Origin: Streptomyces asoensis
GTDB lineage: Bacteria > Actinomycetota > Actinomycetes > Streptomycetales > Streptomycetaceae
Length of the DNA: 64,000 nucleotides
Assembly (NCBI RefSeq): GCF_016860545.1
Contig: NZ_BNEB01000005.1
Location: forward strand, 1,984,001 to 2,048,000
Direction of reading: 5' to 3'
A model generated the notes under the pieces. The model did no database searches. It was not told the origin of the DNA and saw only the letters and a program-made list of their open reading frames with translations. The position numbers and the translations under genes were made by a program. Shown here piece by piece: positions 50,290-58,570 of this stretch. Position 1 is the stretch's first letter; every line of letters starts with the position of its first letter.

Positions 50290-50871
50290 ATGCAGCCCCT
50301 CATCGACAACGCCCGTACGTTCGGACAGCGCCCTGAGGAATTCGCCAGGCTCGCCGAAGGCCAGTCCCCGCAGGTCCTCTTCATCACCTGCTCGGACTCC
50401 CGGGTCGTTCCCGCCCTGATCACGGGCGCCCGTCCCGGCGAGCTGTTCGAACTGCGCACCGCGGGCAACATCGTGCCCCCCTACGTCTCCGACCGCCCCA
50501 CCGGCGAGGCGGCCACCATCGAATACGCCGTCGAGGTGCTCGGCGTCCAAGACGTCGTCGTCTGCGGCCACTCGCACTGCGGCGCCGTCGGCGCCCTGGT
50601 GCGCGGCGACGACCTCGACGGCGTCCCCGCCGTCCGCGACTGGCTCGCGCACGCCGCGGACGAACCGGGGACCGCCGACCCCGACGACCCGACGGTCATG
50701 CGGGCCGTGCAGCACCACGTGCTCTCCCAGCTGCTGCGGCTGCGCTCCTACCCCTGCGTGGAGAAGCGGCTGGCCGACGGCCGGCTGCGGGTACGCGGCT
50801 GGTACTACGAAGTGCACACCGGCGCCGTGCGCGAACACCGCGTCGAGACCGACGGGTTCGAAGCCCTGTGA
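50290..50871 (+). CDS. beta-class carbonic anhydrase
   Basis: 193 aa (GGAGGAG in the preceding bases). It interconverts CO2 and bicarbonate. Zinc ligands C34 (TCSDSR), H94 and C97 (CGHSHCGA), with the D36/R38 dyad; NIVPP and ATIEYAVEVLGV are typical of beta-CAs. Its stop overlaps the SulP transporter start (GTGA), so the two are translationally coupled. Confidence 0.95.
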   Translation: MQPLIDNARTFGQRPEEFARLAEGQSPQVLFITCSDSRVVPALITGARPGELFELRTAGNIVPPYVSDRPTGEAATIEYAVEVLGVQDVVVCGHSHCGAVGALVRGDDLDGVPAVRDWLAHAADEPGTADPDDPTVMRAVQHHVLSQLLRLRSYPCVEKRLADGRLRVRGWYYEVHTGAVREHRVETDGFEAL

Positions 50872-52403
50872 GCGCCGCGACGGACCGGCGGCCCGACGGG
50901 CGAATAGCCCGGTTCCCCCACCTCAGGCAGGACTTCGCCGCCTCTCTCGTGGTCTTCCTGGTCGCGCTCCCGCTGTGCGTGGGCGTGGCCGTGGCCTCCG
51001 GCGTGCCGGCCGAGCTCGGGCTCGTGACCGGCATCGTCGGCGGCATCGTCACCGGCATGCTGCGGGGCAGCTCCCTCCAGGTGTCCGGTCCGGCGGCCGG
51101 ACTGACCGTGCTGGTCTTCGAGGCGGTGCGGGAGTTCGGACTGCCCGCCCTCGGAGTGATCGTCCTCGCCACGGGCACCCTCCAGCTCGCCATGGGCGCC
51201 CTGAAGCTCGGCCGGTACTTCCGGGCCATCTCGGTCTCGGTCGTCGAGGGCATGCTGGCCGGAATCGGCCTGGTGCTGATCGCCAGTCAGCTGTACGCGA
51301 TGGCCGCAGCCGAGGCACCGGAGTCCGGCCTCGCGAAGATGGCCGGACTGCCCGGCGCCCTCACGGACGCGGTGGGCTCCACCGCCGCGCAGGCCTCCCT
51401 CGCCATCGGCGCGGGCACCGTCGCGGTGCTGGTCCTGTGGCCGCGGATGCCGGCGAAGGTGCGCACGGTCCCCGGTCCGCTCGCCGCGGTGGGCCTGGCG
51501 ACGCTCGCCGCCGTCCTGCTGGACGCGCCGGTGGCCACCGTGGAGGTCCGGGGACTGCTGGACTCCGTGCAGCCCCCGCCCCTGAGCGCCTTCGGCGGGC
51601 TGGCCGGCATCGGTCTGCTCGGCACGATCGTGGCGTTCACCCTGATCGCCTCCGCCGAGTCGCTGTTCAGCGCGGCGGCGGTCGACCGGCTGCACGACGG
51701 CCCGCGCACCCGGTACGACCAGGAGCTGATGGCGCAGGGCGTGGGCAACGCGCTCTGCGGGGTCCTCGGCGCCCTGCCGATGACCGCCGTGATCGTGCGC
51801 AGCGCGGCCAACGTGCAGGCGGGCGCGCGGACCAAGGCGTCACGGGTGATGCACGGCGTGTGGCTGCTGCTGTTCGCGGCCCTGCTGCCGGACCTGCTGG
51901 CCTACATCCCCGTCCCGGCCCTGGCCGGCGTCCTCGTGCACGCGGGCGCCAAGCTGGTCCCGGTGCGCGGGCTCGTGCTGCTGTGGCGCGAGCACCGCGG
52001 CGAGGCGCTGATCCTGGTCGTCACGGCCGTCTCGATCGTCACCGTCAGCATGTTCGAGGGCGTCCTGATCGGTCTCGCGCTGGCCGTGGTGAAGACGGCG
52101 TGGGAGGCCTCGCACCTCAGGATGGAGATCGTCGACAAGGGCGCCGGGCCGGTGCAGGCCCATCTGTCGGGCAACGCGACCTTCCTGCGGCTGCCGAAGA
52201 TCCTCGACAGCCTGGAGTCCCTGCCGCAGGACCGTCCGGTGGAGCTCGACCTCTCCGGTCTGCACCACCTCGACCACGCCTGCCGTACGGCCCTGGAGAC
52301 CTGGGCGGAACGGCACAGCGCGGCCGGCACCGAACCGGTGAAGGTGACGGAACCGGTCAGGGCGGCACCGCCGGAGAAGGTGACGGAGTCGGCCACCGGG
52401 TAG
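50868..52403 (+). CDS. SulP-family anion (probably bicarbonate) transporter
   Basis: 511 aa. About 10-12 membrane helices with SulP patterns: FAASLVVFLVALPLCVGVAVASG, GMLRGSSLQVSGPAAGLTVLVF, FTLIASAESLFSAAAVDRL and GVGNALCGVLGALPMTAVIVRSAANVQAGARTK. The C-terminal 100 residues are a shortened STAS-like region (FLRLPKILDSLESL, VELDLSGLHHLDHACRTALETW). Direct coupling to a carbonic anhydrase argues for bicarbonate rather than sulfate; this is inference. Confidence 0.92.
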   Translation: MSAATDRRPDGRIARFPHLRQDFAASLVVFLVALPLCVGVAVASGVPAELGLVTGIVGGIVTGMLRGSSLQVSGPAAGLTVLVFEAVREFGLPALGVIVLATGTLQLAMGALKLGRYFRAISVSVVEGMLAGIGLVLIASQLYAMAAAEAPESGLAKMAGLPGALTDAVGSTAAQASLAIGAGTVAVLVLWPRMPAKVRTVPGPLAAVGLATLAAVLLDAPVATVEVRGLLDSVQPPPLSAFGGLAGIGLLGTIVAFTLIASAESLFSAAAVDRLHDGPRTRYDQELMAQGVGNALCGVLGALPMTAVIVRSAANVQAGARTKASRVMHGVWLLLFAALLPDLLAYIPVPALAGVLVHAGAKLVPVRGLVLLWREHRGEALILVVTAVSIVTVSMFEGVLIGLALAVVKTAWEASHLRMEIVDKGAGPVQAHLSGNATFLRLPKILDSLESLPQDRPVELDLSGLHHLDHACRTALETWAERHSAAGTEPVKVTEPVRAAPPEKVTESATG

Positions 52404-52412
52404 ATCCGTCCG

Positions 52413-52454
52413 CCGTGCGGCCCGGGACCCGGGGCGTGGCCCCGGGCCGCACGG
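52413..52454 (+). terminator. terminator after the carbonic anhydrase-SulP unit
   Basis: Perfect 14-bp stem CCGTGCGGCCCGGG (52413-52426) with CCCGGGCCGCACGG (52441-52454), 14-base loop. Confidence 0.75.
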
Positions 52455-52463
52455 CGGGCATAT

Positions 52464-52494
52464 CGTTGGAGGACGGGCGCAAAGCCCTCCAACG
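52464..52494 (+). promoter_or_regulatory. 5' leader hairpin of the slipin gene
   Basis: CGTTGGAGG and CCTCCAACG, 9-bp perfect stem with a 13-base loop, 24 bp before the start codon and just ahead of the ribosome site GAGGAGG. The left arm contains GGAGG, so it may be regulatory; function unproven. Confidence 0.35.
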
Positions 52495-52517
52495 GGCCTC
52501 TTGCCGAGGAGGTCGCC

Positions 52518-53354
52518 ATGCTTCAGGAACTGCTGGGCGCGGCCGCGGCGGTCGCCGCCGGAGGTCTCGTGTACCTCGGGGCGGCGGCGCGGGTCGTCAA
52601 GCAGTACGAGCGCGGGGTGGTCCTGCGGCTCGGACGGCTGCGCGGCGACGCGCGGCAGCCGGGGTTCACCCTGGTCGTGCCGGCCGTGGACCGGCTGCAC
52701 AAGGTCAACATGCAGATCGTGACGATGCCCATCCCCGCCCAGGAGGGCATCACCCGCGACAACGTCACCGTGCGCGTGGACGCGGTCGTGTACTTCCGGG
52801 TGGTGGACGCGGCCGCCGCGATCATCAACGTCGAGGACTACCGCTTCGCCGTCTCCCAGATGGCGCAGACCTCGCTGCGTTCGATCATCGGCAAGAGCGA
52901 GCTGGACGACCTCCTGTCGAACCGGGAGAAGCTCAACGAGGGTCTGGAGCTGATGATCGACAGCCCGGCCATCGGCTGGGGCGTGCAGATCGACCGGGTC
53001 GAGATCAAGGACGTGTCGCTGCCGGACGCGATGAAGCGCTCGATGGCCCGGCAGGCCGAGGCCGACCGGGAGCGCCGGGCGCGGATCATCAACGCGGACG
53101 CCGAGCTCCAGGCGTCGAAGAAGCTGGCCGAGGCCGCCAAGGAGATGTCCGAGCAGCCCGCCGCACTCCAGCTGAGGCTGCTCCAGACGGTGGTGGCGGT
53201 CGCCGCGGAGAAGAACTCCACGCTGGTCCTGCCGTTCCCGGTGGAGCTGCTGCGCTTCCTGGAGAAGGCCCAGCAGCCGCCCCCGCCGGCGGAGTACCGG
53301 CCACCGCCCTCCCCGCCGCCCTCCCCGCCGCCTCCGGAGGCCGTGACGGAGTGA
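52518..53354 (+). CDS. slipin / SPFH (band 7) membrane protein
   Basis: 278 aa from ATG 52518 (GAGGAGG). An N-terminal hydrophobic hairpin (LLGAAAAVAAGGLVYLGAAA) anchors a band-7 domain: VKQYERGVVLRLGRLRG, FTLVVPAVDRLHKVNMQIVTMPIPAQEGITRDNVTVRVDAVVYFRV, QTSLRSIIGKSELDDLLSNREKLNEGL, VEIKDVSLPDAMKRSMARQAEADRERRARIINADAELQASKKL. The last 20 residues are proline-rich (PPPSPPPSPPPPEAV). Forms oligomeric membrane microdomains. No NfeD-type protease gene adjoins. Confidence 0.92.
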   Translation: MLQELLGAAAAVAAGGLVYLGAAARVVKQYERGVVLRLGRLRGDARQPGFTLVVPAVDRLHKVNMQIVTMPIPAQEGITRDNVTVRVDAVVYFRVVDAAAAIINVEDYRFAVSQMAQTSLRSIIGKSELDDLLSNREKLNEGLELMIDSPAIGWGVQIDRVEIKDVSLPDAMKRSMARQAEADRERRARIINADAELQASKKLAEAAKEMSEQPAALQLRLLQTVVAVAAEKNSTLVLPFPVELLRFLEKAQQPPPPAEYRPPPSPPPSPPPPEAVTE

Positions 53355-53374
53355 CACGTGCTACGCGCGTGGTT

Positions 53375-53392
53375 CCCGGGGCGCACCCCGGG
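53375..53392 (+). terminator. short hairpin after the slipin gene
   Basis: CCCGGGG, loop CGCA, CCCCGGG, 20 bp past the stop. Confidence 0.5.
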
Positions 53393-53445
53393 TGATAGAC
53401 ACAGCGGGATCACAGTTCCTGTCCGCCAGCAGGAAGGTTTCCCCC

Positions 53446-54825
53446 ATGTCTGCGACACGACGTCAGATCCTGGCCGGCAGCGGTGCGTTGGGGGTGGGCG
53501 CCTCCATCGCGTTCACCGGCGCCCTCTCCGACCTCTTCGCCGGCAGCGCGACCGCGGCCGGCCGCGACCTCGGCCACGAGGGCTACGGCCCGCTCGTGCC
53601 GGACCCGGACGGCCTGCTCGACCTGCCCGCGGGGTTCCGCTACCGGGTGCTCTCCCGCGAGGGCGATCCGCTGCGGTCCGGTGAGGGTCCGGTGCCCTCC
53701 AACCACGACGGCATGACGGCCCTGCCCGGCAAGGGCGGCCGCGTCCACCTGGTCCGCAACCACGAGAACCGCCCCACGGCGAAGTTCTCCGTCCCCACGG
53801 TGAAGGGCCTGACCTACGATCCGGCCGGCAAGGGCGGCTGTACGGCCCTGACCCTGGACTCCCGCGGTGACGTGCTCTCCGAGCGGGTCGCCCTCGCCGG
53901 TACGGCCGTCAACTGCGCCGGCGGGCCCACCCCTTGGCACACCTGGCTGACCTGCGAGGAGACCGAGGACAAGGCCGGCACCAACGGCTACACCAAGGAC
54001 CACGGCTTCGTCTTCGAGGTCGACCCGTCCGACCCGCGCCGGGGCGGGGCCGTCCCGCTGACCGCGATGGGCCGCTTCCAGCACGAGGCGATCGCCGTCG
54101 ACCCGCACCGCGGTGTCGTCTACGAGACCGAGGACGCGTTCCTGGAGCCGTTCGGCCTCTTCTACCGCTTCCTGCCCGAGAAGCCGCTGGGCGGGGTCGG
54201 TTCGCTGCGCGCGGGCGGCCGTCTCCAGGCGATGCGGGTGCCCGGGGTGCCCGACCTGTCCTCGATCCAGGACCCGGGCGCCTCCTTCGACGGCATCACC
54301 TGGGTGGACGTACCGGACCCGCTCGCCGTCACGACCCCGGTCCGGCTCCAGGACTTCGGCCCGAAGGGCATCACGCACGCGCAGAAGCTGGAGGGCTGTT
54401 ACTGGGGCGGGCGGTGCGTGTACTTCGTGTCGTCGTTCGCCCGCGGCTCGGACGGTTCGGCTGCCGACCACTTCGGCCAGATCTGGCGGTACGACCCGCA
54501 GCGGCGGCGCCTGACCCTGGTCGTCGTCTTCGGCCCCGACACCGACGTCCAGCTCCCCGGGGAGTCCCCGGACAACATCTGCCTGGCGCCCAGCGGCGGT
54601 CTGATGGTCTGCGAGGACGGCAACGGCGCGCAGCACGTCTTCGGGGTCACCAGGGCCGGCGAGGTGTACGCGATGGCGCGGGGCCGCCAGAACATCGGCA
54701 CCCCCGAGGCCCCCGAGTGGGGCGAGTTCGCGGGCGTCACCTTCTCCCCCGACGGCCGCACGATGTACGTCAACTGCTACACCCCGGGGACGACGTTCGC
54801 GGTCACGGGACCCTGGCGGCGGTAG
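53446..54825 (+). CDS. Tat-exported PhoX-type (DUF839) phosphatase-like protein
   Basis: 459 aa from ATG 53446 (AGGAAGG upstream). Twin-arginine signal TRRQILAGSGALGVGASIAF. PhoX-like beta-propeller: GMTALPGKGGRVHLVRNHEN, GGCTALTLD, NCAGGPTPWHTWLTCEETEDKAG, HEAIAVDPHRGVVYETED, SPDNICLAPSGGLMVCEDG and EFAGVTFSPDGRTMYVNCYTPGTTFAVTGPW. PhoX enzymes are iron/calcium alkaline phosphatases; Glu and Cys residues of the metal site appear present. No PHO box was recognised upstream, so phosphate control is unproven. Confidence 0.9.
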   Translation: MSATRRQILAGSGALGVGASIAFTGALSDLFAGSATAAGRDLGHEGYGPLVPDPDGLLDLPAGFRYRVLSREGDPLRSGEGPVPSNHDGMTALPGKGGRVHLVRNHENRPTAKFSVPTVKGLTYDPAGKGGCTALTLDSRGDVLSERVALAGTAVNCAGGPTPWHTWLTCEETEDKAGTNGYTKDHGFVFEVDPSDPRRGGAVPLTAMGRFQHEAIAVDPHRGVVYETEDAFLEPFGLFYRFLPEKPLGGVGSLRAGGRLQAMRVPGVPDLSSIQDPGASFDGITWVDVPDPLAVTTPVRLQDFGPKGITHAQKLEGCYWGGRCVYFVSSFARGSDGSAADHFGQIWRYDPQRRRLTLVVVFGPDTDVQLPGESPDNICLAPSGGLMVCEDGNGAQHVFGVTRAGEVYAMARGRQNIGTPEAPEWGEFAGVTFSPDGRTMYVNCYTPGTTFAVTGPWRR

Positions 54826-54838
54826 CCCGGGCGCCGCG

Positions 54839-54867
54839 CCCGCCCGGGTGGTGAGAGCCCGGGCGGG
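54839..54867 (+). terminator. terminator after the PhoX-type gene
   Basis: Perfect 10-bp stem CCCGCCCGGG (54839-54848) with CCCGGGCGGG (54858-54867), nine-base loop. An AT-rich stretch (54889-54905) that follows probably promotes the next gene. Confidence 0.7.
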
Positions 54868-54933
54868 TGACACCGCCCCAGGCACGGGCATATATACATA
54901 CAACCAACGGCGCACTGCCCCTACCTTCGTACG

Positions 54934-55854
54934 ATGATCACTCCCGTACGTCGCGTGGCCGCCCTCTGCGCCCTCGCCGCCGCCCTCGCCCCCCTCACCG
55001 CCTGCGGCACCGCTCAGGACACCCGCGCCGTCCGGACCACGGACTCCGCGACGGCCCCCGCCGCCGGCGCGCGGAACGCCGCGCCCACCCCTTCCCGGAC
55101 CCCGGCCGCGCCCTCCCGGACCCCGGCCGCGCCCTCCCGCACTCCGACACTGGCCCCCGGGCCGGCCGGGTTGACCCCGGTCTTCCGCAACGGGCCCCGC
55201 ACCGCGGGCAAGACGGTCGCCCTCACCTTCGACGCCGACATGACCGCCGACCAGGGGCCCCGCGCGGCGGCCGGCGAGCACTTCGACAACCCGGGGCTGA
55301 TCACCGCGCTGCGGACGCTCAAGGTGCCGGCCACCGTGTTCATGACCGGCCGCTGGGCCGAGGAGTACCCCGACCAGGCCCGCTCCCTCGGCCGCGACCC
55401 CGGCTTCGAGATCGCCAACCACTCCTACAGCCACCACGCCTTCACCGACGACTGCTACGGCCTGCCGACCGTCCCCGAGGACGCGATGCGCACGGACGTG
55501 GAGCGGGCGTACACGGCGTTCCGCAAGGCCGGGGTGCCCTCCGCGATGCCGTACTTCCGCTTCCCCGGCGGCTGTTACGACCAGCGGGCGCTGCGCGCGG
55601 TGAGCGGTCTCGGCGTCACCGCGGTGCAGTGGGACGTGGTGAGCGGGGACGCCTTCGCGACCGACGCCGACGCGGTGGCGAGACAGGTGCTGGACGGCGT
55701 CCGGCCCGGTTCCGTCGTCGTCATGCACTGCACGCGCAGCGCGGCCCCGACGACCGAGCAGGTGGTGCGGACCGTCGTGCCGGAGCTGCGGCGGCGCGGC
55801 TACCGCTTCGTGAAGGTGTCCGAGCTGATCGCGACGGCGGGCGGACGGCGGTGA
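54934..55854 (+). CDS. polysaccharide deacetylase (NodB/CE4) lipoprotein
   Basis: 306 aa. Lipobox LTAC (residues about 21-24), then a linker with three SRTP(AAP) repeats. NodB homology domain: TFDADMTADQ (the usual TFDDG is TFDAD here), NHSYSHHAF (metal His pair), YFRFPGGCYD (motif 3), VTAVQWDVVSGD and GSVVVMHCT. Removes acetyl groups from peptidoglycan, chitin-like or other surface glycans outside the membrane. The preceding region is AT-rich (ATATATACATACAA). Confidence 0.9.
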   Translation: MITPVRRVAALCALAAALAPLTACGTAQDTRAVRTTDSATAPAAGARNAAPTPSRTPAAPSRTPAAPSRTPTLAPGPAGLTPVFRNGPRTAGKTVALTFDADMTADQGPRAAAGEHFDNPGLITALRTLKVPATVFMTGRWAEEYPDQARSLGRDPGFEIANHSYSHHAFTDDCYGLPTVPEDAMRTDVERAYTAFRKAGVPSAMPYFRFPGGCYDQRALRAVSGLGVTAVQWDVVSGDAFATDADAVARQVLDGVRPGSVVVMHCTRSAAPTTEQVVRTVVPELRRRGYRFVKVSELIATAGGRR

Positions 55855-55891
55855 GCGGCCCGCGTCGTCCACGGCTGCGTACGGTGGGGGT

Positions 55892-56083
55892 ATGAGCGAC
55901 GACGACGGTGACCGCGACTACTGCCTGATCGACGCGACCCGGCCGCCCCGGGCGGAGGGGCCGCCGTACGCCGAGTGCGTGCTGTGCCGCAGGCCCACCG
56001 AGTATCCCGAGTCCTACAAGGGGATCACGATGTGCCCGGTGTGCGAGTGGCAGGAGGCCCAGCGGACCGCCTGCTCGGGGTGA
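55892..56083 (+). CDS. six-cysteine zinc-ribbon-like small protein
   Basis: 63 aa. Two CxxC pairs (C29/C32 in ECVLCRRP and C48/C51 in MCPVCEW) separated by 15 residues form a likely zinc ribbon; C11 and C61 are extra. No signal peptide. Looks like a conserved small actinobacterial protein of unknown role. Upstream sequence GTGGGGGT could serve as ribosome site. Confidence 0.7.
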   Translation: MSDDDGDRDYCLIDATRPPRAEGPPYAECVLCRRPTEYPESYKGITMCPVCEWQEAQRTACSG

Positions 56084-56119
56084 TCCGCCGGGTGGCCCGG
56101 CGCGACGACGCACAACTCG

Positions 56120-56791
56120 TCACGGTGCGCGGCGCGAGGTGAGCACGCAGGCCAGAGCGGTCGCCGCGGCGCACACCAGGGCCGCCGCCACGAGCGGCAG
56201 CACCGGCGGACGGACGGTCGCCGAACGGGAGCCGCCGACGAGGCCGCTCACCGCCGCCTGTGCCGGGGAGCCGGTCCCCACCAGCGCCAGCAGGACCGCC
56301 AGCAGCAGCGCGGGCACCCCCCGGCCCGGTGAGCGCAGCACGGGCCAGGCGGTGAGCGCGCCGACGGCCGCCCCGAGCAGGGCGCAGGTCAGGACGGCGA
56401 GCAGCCCGGCGCCCGCGGCCCCGAGGACGGGGACCCGTGTGCGGTGGTCGCTGCCGACCGGATCGCTGACGAGCGTGACGACCACGGTCGCCGCCGTGCC
56501 GAACGCGGCGGCCGCCCCCGTCGCCACCAGGACGCAGGCCAGGTGCGCCCGCGCGGGACCGGCCGCGGCCGCGACGACGCTGCGGGCGGCAGGCGGTTCA
56601 CCGCCGGCACAGATCCGCACCAGCCAGGCGGCCACGGGCAGCAGGAACGCGGCCGTGTAGCCGAGCGAGTCGAGCAGCGGCTCGCCGGCCTGCACCCCGA
56701 CGGCCAGGAACACGGCGTACAGCAGGAACGGGGGCAGCCAGCGCTGCGAACGCACGAGCAACGCGCTCTGATAGCGCAGCAGGGCGGTCAT
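56120..56791 (-). CDS. ABC transporter membrane protein
   Basis: 223 aa from ATG 56791, overlapping the ATPase stop (ATGA). Six hydrophobic segments (WLPPFLLYAVFLAVGV, LGYTAAFLLPVAAWLV, AHLACVLVATGAAAAFGTAATVVV, GAAGAGLLAVLTCALLGAAVGAL, GVPALLLAVLLALVGTG, PVLPLVAAALVCAAATALACVL), in the style of ABC-2 exporters. No substrate-binding protein, so an exporter is likely. Substrate unknown. Confidence 0.82.
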   Translation of the reverse strand: MTALLRYQSALLVRSQRWLPPFLLYAVFLAVGVQAGEPLLDSLGYTAAFLLPVAAWLVRICAGGEPPAARSVVAAAAGPARAHLACVLVATGAAAAFGTAATVVVTLVSDPVGSDHRTRVPVLGAAGAGLLAVLTCALLGAAVGALTAWPVLRSPGRGVPALLLAVLLALVGTGSPAQAAVSGLVGGSRSATVRPPVLPLVAAALVCAAATALACVLTSRRAP

Positions 56792-57645
56792 CGGGCGCCC
56801 CCTCGCGGGCTGACGCTCAGCACGTGCCACGGCGGGCGGGCGGTGAGCAGGACGCGCAGCAGCACGTCCGAGTGGGAGACGGGGACGGTGAGCCGGTGGG
56901 TGCCGTCGGCCGTCTCCTCGGCGGAGGCCGCCAGCCGGAGCGCCTGCGCGGGGAGCTCACCGGCCGGACCTCGCACCTCGACGGTCAGGTGCGGTCCGAC
57001 GGGGGCGGCCGCCGGTTCCGGCGCGGTACGGCGGCGCAGGGTGCCGTCGCCGACCGTGTACTCGGCGTCCGCGAGGCCGGCGAGGCGACGGGGATCGTGG
57101 TCGACGAAGACGACGGCCGACCCGGCGGCGGTCCGCTCGGCGACCGCCCGGTCCAGCTCGGCGCGCGCGTCGGTGTCGAGCCCGGTCCAGGCCTCGTCCA
57201 GGACCAGCAGCTCCGGTTCGGCGAGGAGCGCCTGCGCCACGGCGACCTTCTGGCTGCCGCCCTTGGAGAGCCGGCTCATCGGGGTGTGGGCGTGGCCGCC
57301 GGTGCCGAAGCGGTCCAGCCAGTAGCCCGCCGCCCGCTCGGCCGCCGTACGGGACAGGCCGTGGACGGCGCCGAGGTGCGTGAGGTAGCGCAGGGCGGTG
57401 AAGGGGAGGGCCGCCGGGAAGCGTTCGGGGACGTACGCGGTCCGGGGCGTGCCGGTGACCCTGCCCTCGGTGGGGGCGTCGAGGCGGGCGAGCAGCCGCA
57501 GCAGGGTGGACTTGCCCGTGCCGTTGGGGCCCCCGACGCGGGTCAGGGTGCCGGGGGCCGGGTGCAGATGCACGTCGCGGAGCACCCACGGGCCGCGCAC
57601 GCCGTAGCGGCGGCCCACCCCCTCCAGCCTTAGCTCACCTGGCAT
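56788..57645 (-). CDS. ABC transporter ATPase
   Basis: 285 aa from ATG 57645 (GGGAGGAC upstream). Walker A GPNGTGKST, a signature changed to LSKGGSQKV, Walker B LLVLDEAWTGLD and VVFVDHDPRRL. The C-terminal 65 residues (HLTVEVRGPAGELPAQALRLAASAEETADGTHRLTVPVSHSDVLLRVLL) form an additional domain found in some drug or lipid exporters. Works with the downstream membrane protein. Its start is 27 bp from the divergent PTH2 gene. Confidence 0.9.
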   Translation of the reverse strand: MPGELRLEGVGRRYGVRGPWVLRDVHLHPAPGTLTRVGGPNGTGKSTLLRLLARLDAPTEGRVTGTPRTAYVPERFPAALPFTALRYLTHLGAVHGLSRTAAERAAGYWLDRFGTGGHAHTPMSRLSKGGSQKVAVAQALLAEPELLVLDEAWTGLDTDARAELDRAVAERTAAGSAVVFVDHDPRRLAGLADAEYTVGDGTLRRRTAPEPAAAPVGPHLTVEVRGPAGELPAQALRLAASAEETADGTHRLTVPVSHSDVLLRVLLTARPPWHVLSVSPRGGAR

Positions 57646-57672
57646 GCGGACCGTCCTCCCGCTCGCGGATCC

Positions 57673-58431
57673 ATGGATCTTCCACCTGGCAGACTGGAGG
57701 ACGTGACCAGTGATCCGGCCGTTCCCGGCGACAGCGACAGCCCTTTCCGTTCCGAGCCGTCGACCCGGGACGAGGCTCCGCAGTTCGTCCTGCCCCTGGT
57801 GGTCCGTATCGAGCGCGCCGCCCCGCCGGCCCGCACGGACGCCCTGGAGACGGCCGCTCGCGCGGTGCTGACCCTGCTCGCCGACGAGCGGGCGCTGGGC
57901 GACGGCGAGTGGGCTGCGGCCGTGCGGGACTGGCAGGACGCCCGCATCCGCAAGGTGGTGCGGCGGGCGCGGGGCGCCGAGTGGCTGCGGGCGGAGGCCC
58001 TGCCCGGCATCACGGTCACCGGCAAGGCGGCGCAGGTGCGGGTCTTCCCGCCCGTCCCGCTCGACGGCTGGCCCAGGGAGCTGGCGAAGCTCCAGGTCTC
58101 CGGAACCGATCTGGACGATCCGGAGCCGCCGCCCGGCGTCGACCTGACGGCCCCGGTGATCTGGCAGAACCCCGAGGTCACGATGTCCGCGGGCAAGGCG
58201 ATGGCGCAGGCCGGGCACGGCGCGCAGCTCGCCTGGTGGGAGCTGTCCGACGAGGAGCGGACCGCCTGGCGCGAGGCGGGCTTCCCGCTCGCCGTGCGCA
58301 CGGCCGGGCCCCGGCACTGGGGCGAGCTGACGGCGAGCGGACTGCCCCTGGTCCGGGACGCGGGCTTCACCGAGATCGCCCCGGGCAGCTGCACGGTGGT
58401 CGCGGACCACCCGGCCCTCAGGAACCGGTAG
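57673..58431 (+). CDS. peptidyl-tRNA hydrolase, PTH2 family
   Basis: 252 aa from ATG 57673; a GTG at 57703 (GGAGG just ahead) would give a more usual intergenic distance. A leading domain (APQFVLPLVVRIERAAPP to AQVRVFPPVPLDGWP) precedes a PTH2 core: VIWQNPEVTMSAGKAMAQAGHGAQLAWW and LPLVRDAGFTEIAPGSCTVVADHP. The core resembles archaeal/eukaryotic Pth2, which frees tRNA from peptidyl-tRNA. The N-terminal extension is typical of actinobacterial members. Confidence 0.85.
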   Translation: MDLPPGRLEDVTSDPAVPGDSDSPFRSEPSTRDEAPQFVLPLVVRIERAAPPARTDALETAARAVLTLLADERALGDGEWAAAVRDWQDARIRKVVRRARGAEWLRAEALPGITVTGKAAQVRVFPPVPLDGWPRELAKLQVSGTDLDDPEPPPGVDLTAPVIWQNPEVTMSAGKAMAQAGHGAQLAWWELSDEERTAWREAGFPLAVRTAGPRHWGELTASGLPLVRDAGFTEIAPGSCTVVADHPALRNR

Positions 58432-58570
58432 CCCCCGGTCCCAAGGACCAGGCGGGCGGGGCGGCGCGAACCTCAAATGTTGCTCTGAAGGAGGGCGGCG
58501 GGCGGTTCGGGCGGCGGTGGCGGGGCCATACCCCCGTCACCACGCAGGGGGCGTGAAGGAGGCGGGGACC

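Noticed and set aside
58432..58570. Short Cys-rich precursor gene ahead of the DUF692 gene
   Set aside because: No frame on the plus strand gives a cysteine-rich peptide with a start codon and ribosome site.
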